NCBI RefSeq assembly: GCF_020524285.1
Contig: NZ_JAIVKX010000022.1
Coordinates: 1-64,000, forward strand
DNA length: 64,000 nt
Direction: 5' to 3'
Origin: Alloyangia pacifica
Lineage (GTDB): Bacteria; Pseudomonadota; Alphaproteobacteria; Rhodobacterales; Rhodobacteraceae
A program made the translations under genes and the position numbers. Shown in pieces: positions 60,492-64,000 of this stretch. The first letter of the stretch is position 1. Each line of letters opens with the position of its first letter. The notes beneath the pieces are model-generated. The model searched no databases. It was given only the letters and a program-made list of their open reading frames with translations, and was not told the origin of the DNA.

Positions 60492-60512
60492 TTAACGAAT
60501 TCTTAACGAATT
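60492..60512 (+). promoter_or_regulatory. CtrA-like binding site (TTAA-N7-TTAA)
   Basis: TTAACGAATT occurs twice in direct orientation (60492-60501 and 60503-60512), which creates TTAA-N7-TTAAC, the consensus of the alphaproteobacterial response regulator CtrA. It ends 21 bp before the ATG of the zinc-ribbon protein gene. Confidence 0.6.
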
Positions 60513-60533
60513 GTGGGGGTGAAAGAGCATTCA

Positions 60534-61046
60534 ATGAAAGTACCAGCAGTCGAGGTCAAATGTCCCAACTGTGGAGGCTGTGCAAAATTCCATGAGCCAT
60601 TCAGGTTCTACCATGCACGCAGATATGGATCGGCTCCAAAGAATGCGCACAGGTGGGGCCGACTGATCGTCGAAGAAATCTTTCCAAATGATTTCAAGTG
60701 GGAGCAGCCAGAGGGCGAAACGCCGTCGTTCCGGCACTATCCGACGGATCCCGGAGAGGGGTATCTGTTCAACCACCGTGGCATGCTGGAGTGCCCGCAG
60801 TGCAGGGCCATCGAGCCGACCGAGATCCATTGGCCCGAGGCGGCCTATTGGCGCTGGATCGCGGCAGGGGAGATTCTGGTCGCGCGAAACCGCGAACACG
60901 CCAAGGAAATCTATGAGTTCCTGGCCGGAAGCCACCGTCCGCCGAACCGCCGTCCGTCGCTGCGGAGCATTCCGTCGGTCATGCTGACCAAGCAGGTCTG
61001 GCCCGAATTGGCGCAGACCATCCTGCGCGATCTCGTCGCGGCCTGA
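60534..61046 (+). CDS. Hypothetical protein with zinc-ribbon-like CxxC pair
   Basis: A 170-residue soluble protein, not recognised. KCPNCGGC near the N-terminus and LECPQCRA in the middle form two CxxC knuckles that could bind one zinc ion. The second half is helical (EAAYWRWIAAGEILVARN, then SVMLTKQVWPELAQTILRDL). The ATG at 60534 is chosen; in-frame GTG codons at 60513 and 60519 are possible. A CtrA-like site just upstream suggests cell-cycle or motility-type control. Base composition at its 5' end is less GC-rich than in neighbouring genes. No function can be assigned. Confidence 0.7.
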   Translation: MKVPAVEVKCPNCGGCAKFHEPFRFYHARRYGSAPKNAHRWGRLIVEEIFPNDFKWEQPEGETPSFRHYPTDPGEGYLFNHRGMLECPQCRAIEPTEIHWPEAAYWRWIAAGEILVARNREHAKEIYEFLAGSHRPPNRRPSLRSIPSVMLTKQVWPELAQTILRDLVAA

Positions 61047-61659
61047 GACACGGCGTCGAGGCCCGCCCTTCGCGCCGCATCGGTTGATCGTTCCGTACAA
61101 GCGTCGCTGCCGTGCATGCCGCTTGAGTTCCCGAGTGAATACAAATGTCGTTTGATGATTATAACGTTGTGAGAGCAACAAGGCTGAGCGCTGCAATTCA
61201 GGCAGAAATGCTGGCGCGCACTGCCAACCACTATGCGGCGGCCATGGAAGCCGCCATTCGGCTCGACGCGCTCTGCGGTGCTGAACCCGAAAACTGCCTG
61301 AGAGAGATCGCGATATGGCGAACCCGGCAGCGGTCAAATGGCTGAGGCTTCGCGCAGATATCGGGTCTTTCGGGATTATCGCGTTCGTGGAATGTGACGG
61401 CCTCGATCGATCGAGAGATTGGCGTCCCCGCGTCAGGATGGGCCTCGAAGGAGCGGCGCGCGGGACCGCCACGCCGCCGCCGCAATTTCCGGTGCGGATG
61501 TCTCGCGGACGATAGCCCTGAAGACCCGCACCGCATCCGGGTGACTCTCTATCCCGCGGCGCCCGAGGCCGGGCTGCGGGCAAGACCACCGGCGCCGCGG
61601 TCTGGCCGATCCGGAGGTGGGCGCCGAAGCCCGGCGGGGCGTCAGGCCCTGTCTCCGGA
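61047..61659. other. Region with one doubtful small frame
   Basis: 613 bp. A 66-codon frame at 61145-61345 (+) starts MSFDDYNVVRATRLSAAIQAEML and could encode a small helical protein, but it lacks a ribosome site and family signs. The rest holds no credible gene. Confidence 0.35.
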
Positions 61660-62592
61660 TCAATATCCGCGACGGGCGTCGGCGATGTCGGGCACGGTGC
61701 CCTCGGCCTCGAAGAGCTTGATATTGGCGGCGACGATGCGGCTGCCGGTCTCGGCGTCGATGTAGGAGGCGACATGCGGCGTCACGACGATCTTCGGGTG
61801 GTCCCAGAGCGGGCTCTCCTCCGGCAGCGGTTCGATCTCGAAGACATCGAGGCTGGCGCCCGAGAGGCGGCCGCTGTCGAGCGCCGCGAGGAGGTCCGCC
61901 TCGTTGAGTTGCGGGCCGCGGCCGAGGTTCACCACCACGGCACCGGGGGCGAGCTTGTCGAAGAGCGTGGCGTTCAGGATGCCGCGGGTGGCCTCGGTCA
62001 GCGGCAACAGGCAGACGAGGATCTCGCAGCCGTTCAGGAAGTCGTCCAGCGCCGCTTCGCCAGCGTAGCAGGTGACGCCCTCGAGCTTGCGCGGGCTGCG
62101 CGCCCAGCCCCGCACATCGAAGCCAAGCCCGGCTAGGCCCCGCGCCGAAGCGGCGCCGATATTGCCGAGCCCCATGACGCCGACGGTGCGCTTCGGCGCG
62201 GGCGGAGTCACCAGCTTGTCCCAGACATGCGCCCTCTGCTGCGCCAGGAAATCGGGCAGGCGGCGGTGGTGCAGCAGCACCTGCAGCGCCACGAATTCTT
62301 TCATCCGCTGGGTCAGGTCGGTGCCCACGGTGCGGATGATCGGCAGGTGGTCGGGCAGTTCTTCATCGGCCAGCACGTGGTCGATCCCGGCGCCGAGCGA
62401 AACCACGGCCTTGAGGTTCGGGTAGCCCGCGATCAGCCCGGTCGGCGGCGACCAGACCACGGCGTAGAGCACCGATGCGGGATCGCTGACATCCTCGTGG
62501 CTGAGCGCGGTCATGCCGGGCAGCAGGCCCGAGAGCATTCGCGCCCAGTCTCGGCTGAGTTCGGGCGAGGGGGTGTAGACGGAAATGGACAT
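61660..62592 (-). CDS. ghrA: D-2-hydroxyacid dehydrogenase (glyoxylate/hydroxypyruvate reductase A-like)
   Basis: A 310-residue NAD(P)H-dependent reductase. VMGLGNIGAASARGL is the Rossmann motif; VVNLGRGPQLNEADLL carries the substrate-binding Arg region, VFEIEPLPEESPLW the Glu and TPHVAS the catalytic His. These features and the short N-terminal domain match GhrA, which reduces glyoxylate and hydroxypyruvate in the cytoplasm. GGAGAGCCC precedes the start at 62592. It lies downstream of the gamma-glutamyltransferase gene in the same direction, with a 300 bp gap that holds a probable RraA-family remnant. Confidence 0.88.
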   Translation of the reverse strand: MSISVYTPSPELSRDWARMLSGLLPGMTALSHEDVSDPASVLYAVVWSPPTGLIAGYPNLKAVVSLGAGIDHVLADEELPDHLPIIRTVGTDLTQRMKEFVALQVLLHHRRLPDFLAQQRAHVWDKLVTPPAPKRTVGVMGLGNIGAASARGLAGLGFDVRGWARSPRKLEGVTCYAGEAALDDFLNGCEILVCLLPLTEATRGILNATLFDKLAPGAVVVNLGRGPQLNEADLLAALDSGRLSGASLDVFEIEPLPEESPLWDHPKIVVTPHVASYIDAETGSRIVAANIKLFEAEGTVPDIADARRGY

Positions 62593-62729
62593 GGGCTCTC
62601 CGGGAGGTCTTGAAGGCGGCATCGAAAGGGGGGGGACGGTTCGGCGTTTGGCGCCGGCCAAACCCTTGGCGGTGGCACCGGACAGCTGGCCGAGGGTCTC
62701 GCCTAGCGAAGACGTCTCCCCGGTGCCCG

Positions 62730-62885
62730 CGCCGGCGGTGAAACAGGCTCGGGGGCGTCGATGGCCCCGGCAAAACCTTTGGCGCAAATCAAAACCAGCC
62801 CGGTGTCGTCTGCAAGTACCGTGTCGCCTGGCGATACCGTTGAAGACGGGCGGGTGACCGGGGCCGCCGATGGGCGAGGGGCGTG
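62730..62885 (-). pseudogene. Probable remnant of an RraA/HMG-aldolase-family gene
   Basis: On the minus strand one frame reads SPIGGPGHPPVFNGIA and the next frame continues VSPGDTVLADDTGLVLI. Together they match the conserved end of RraA-like proteins (a GGxxVxPGDxVxADDxGVVVxP pattern), split by a frameshift and lacking the rest of the gene. It begins directly after the gamma-glutamyltransferase stop. Assignment is by eye and rests on about 35 residues. Confidence 0.4.
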
Positions 62886-62892
62886 CGGGGGC

Positions 62893-64000
62893 TCAGCCCG
62901 CCGCGTCCTCTTCGTTGATCTCCAGCGAGAAGCGCACGCCTTCGGCGGCGAGACCGCCGCCGAGGCCGCAGGCCGTGCCATCGGCGCGCCAGCAGCAGGC
63001 GCCCTCCATGCTGCCGTCGTCGTGGAAGCGGATGGCGTTGAGACCGCCGCCGACCAGCTTCACCTTTTTCACCTCGTTGCCAAGCGCCTCCAGCGCCGGT
63101 GCGAGGTGGTGGAAGGCGGGCTCGAGCTCGATATCCTGTCCCTGCGACCAGACCCGGGGGGCTTCCACGGCCTCCTGCAGATCCATGCCGTGATCGATCA
63201 CGTTCAGGATCGCCTGCATCACCGAGGGGAAGATCCGCGTGCCGCCGGGCTGGCCGAGGGCAAGGAAGGGTTTGCCGTCCTTTGTCAGGATCAGCGGCGC
63301 CATCGAGGTCGGCACCCGCTTGCCGGGGACCACCGAGAGCGCCTTGCCCGGGCGAGGGTCGAAATTCCAGTTGTAGTTGTTGGGGATGATCCCGGTGCCG
63401 GGCACCATGAATTTCGCGCCGAAGAGCCCGTTGATGGTGAAGGTCGCGCTGACAATCAGCCCGTCCGCGTCGGCGACGGTGATATGGGTGGTGTCGCGGC
63501 TCTCGCGGACCGCGCGCTCGGGCATCTGCGGGTCGCCGGCCTCCAGCTCGGCGAGGCACTCCTGCGCATAGGTGTCCGAGATCAGCCGCGCCACCGGCAC
63601 GTCGACGAAGCGCGGGTCGCCGCTGTAGCGGTTGCGGTCGGCGAAGGTGCGCCGCATGACCTGTCCCAGAAGGTGCGCGCGCGCGGCGTTGCCGAAGCCC
63701 ATGCCCGCGAGATCGAAATGCGACAGCATGTTGAGCATCTGCGGGACGTGCACACCCGAAGAGGCCGGGGGCGGCGGTCCGTAGACATCGAAGCCGCGGT
63801 AGCTGCCGCGGATCGGCTTGAGGATCTGCGGGGCATAGTCGGTGAGATCTGCCTCGGTCAGATGCGCGGCGGGCAGGGGGCCCTCGGCCAGCGTCTCGAC
63901 CAGGGCCTTGCCGAGCGCGCCACCATGGAGCGCCGCGGCGCCCTGCTCGGCGATCAGGTCCAGCGAACGGGCGTAGTCCTCCTGCACCAGCCGGTCGCCA
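62893..64000 (-). CDS. Gamma-glutamyltransferase family protein, 5' end outside the window
   Basis: The last 368 codons of an Ntn-hydrolase; the frame is open to base 64000 (GDRLVQEDYARSLDL at the edge). RDTTHITVADADG contains the autocleavage Thr that becomes the N-terminus and nucleophile of the small subunit. PPPPASSGVH, GKRVPTSMAPLIL and LGQPGGTRIFPSVMQ form the substrate pocket and the GG oxyanion loop. Members cleave or transfer the gamma-glutamyl group of glutathione, or act as cephalosporin-type acylases. Localisation cannot be judged because the N-terminus is missing. Confidence 0.9.
   Translation of the reverse strand, partial: GDRLVQEDYARSLDLIAEQGAAALHGGALGKALVETLAEGPLPAAHLTEADLTDYAPQILKPIRGSYRGFDVYGPPPPASSGVHVPQMLNMLSHFDLAGMGFGNAARAHLLGQVMRRTFADRNRYSGDPRFVDVPVARLISDTYAQECLAELEAGDPQMPERAVRESRDTTHITVADADGLIVSATFTINGLFGAKFMVPGTGIIPNNYNWNFDPRPGKALSVVPGKRVPTSMAPLILTKDGKPFLALGQPGGTRIFPSVMQAILNVIDHGMDLQEAVEAPRVWSQGQDIELEPAFHHLAPALEALGNEVKKVKLVGGGLNAIRFHDDGSMEGACCWRADGTACGLGGGLAAEGVRFSLEINEEDAAG

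Larger units (their letters stand above)
59740..60533. other. Gene-free region with CtrA-like site
   Basis: 794 bp without a credible gene; several short frames have no codon bias. It contains the terminator at 59773, an AT-richer part at 60,300-60,520 and the TTAA-N7-TTAA site at 60492. The lower GC suggests a junction or horizontally acquired DNA. Confidence 0.5.

Overview
The window is GC-rich DNA with tightly packed genes, many four-base ATGA start/stop overlaps and short GGAG-type ribosome binding sites. A repABC replication module at 23.3-26.9 kb means the segment belongs to an extrachromosomal replicon (plasmid, megaplasmid or chromid). Together with BluE-type cobalamin genes, TTAA-N7-TTAA (CtrA-like) DNA, PhoX and the general protein style, this points to an alphaproteobacterium, most likely Rhodobacteraceae (Roseobacter-type relatives). 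No rRNA, tRNA, CRISPR array or intact insertion sequence was seen.

Region 1 (1-23,150) is a catabolic island. It holds the end of an alpha-ketoglutaric-semialdehyde-type dehydrogenase, two M20 metallo-deacylases, RidA, a NIPSNAP protein, two paralogous nitrilase-superfamily hydrolases, a phthalate-dioxygenase-type Rieske oxygenase with its reductase, a DHDPS-family lyase, three SDR proteins, two complete NMT1/THI5-type ABC importers, an MFS transporter, two FCD-type GntR regulators and a LuxR-type regulator. Nearly every transcription unit in it carries a TGGTATRCCA palindrome 32-53 bp before its first start codon (86 bp for one gene). This argues that the scattered operons form one regulon controlled by one or both GntR proteins. 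The gene content suggests uptake and stepwise hydrolysis/oxygenation of a nitrogen-containing organic compound; the substrate cannot be read from the sequence.

Region 2 (23,276-27,740) is the replicon backbone: repC, repB and repA read leftward, with a likely counter-transcribed RNA between repB and repC, followed by a ParD/ParE-type toxin-antitoxin pair with its own promoter. Region 3 (27.7-36.7 kb) is a mosaic: a methyltransferase, a PAP2-type membrane protein, an unrecognised 346-residue protein, fdhD with a YdeP-type formate dehydrogenase-like molybdoenzyme, and a cytochrome P450.

Region 4 (37.1-50.2 kb) has a periplasmic aldehyde oxidoreductase (paoABC-like), an inositol-monophosphatase-family enzyme convergent with an ABC importer operon that ends in a glycerophosphodiesterase (probable phosphodiester scavenging), an MFS transporter and a Tat-exported PhoX-like phosphatase. 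Region 5 (50.4-56.1 kb) is a divergent cobalamin nucleotide-loop assembly locus: CobC, CbiB, BluE and a phosphatase to the left, CobU/CobT/CobS to the right. Region 6 (56.5-64 kb) has a glycine betaine-type ABC importer, a zinc-ribbon protein behind a CtrA-like site, a GhrA-type hydroxyacid dehydrogenase, a likely RraA-family remnant and a gamma-glutamyltransferase cut by the window end.
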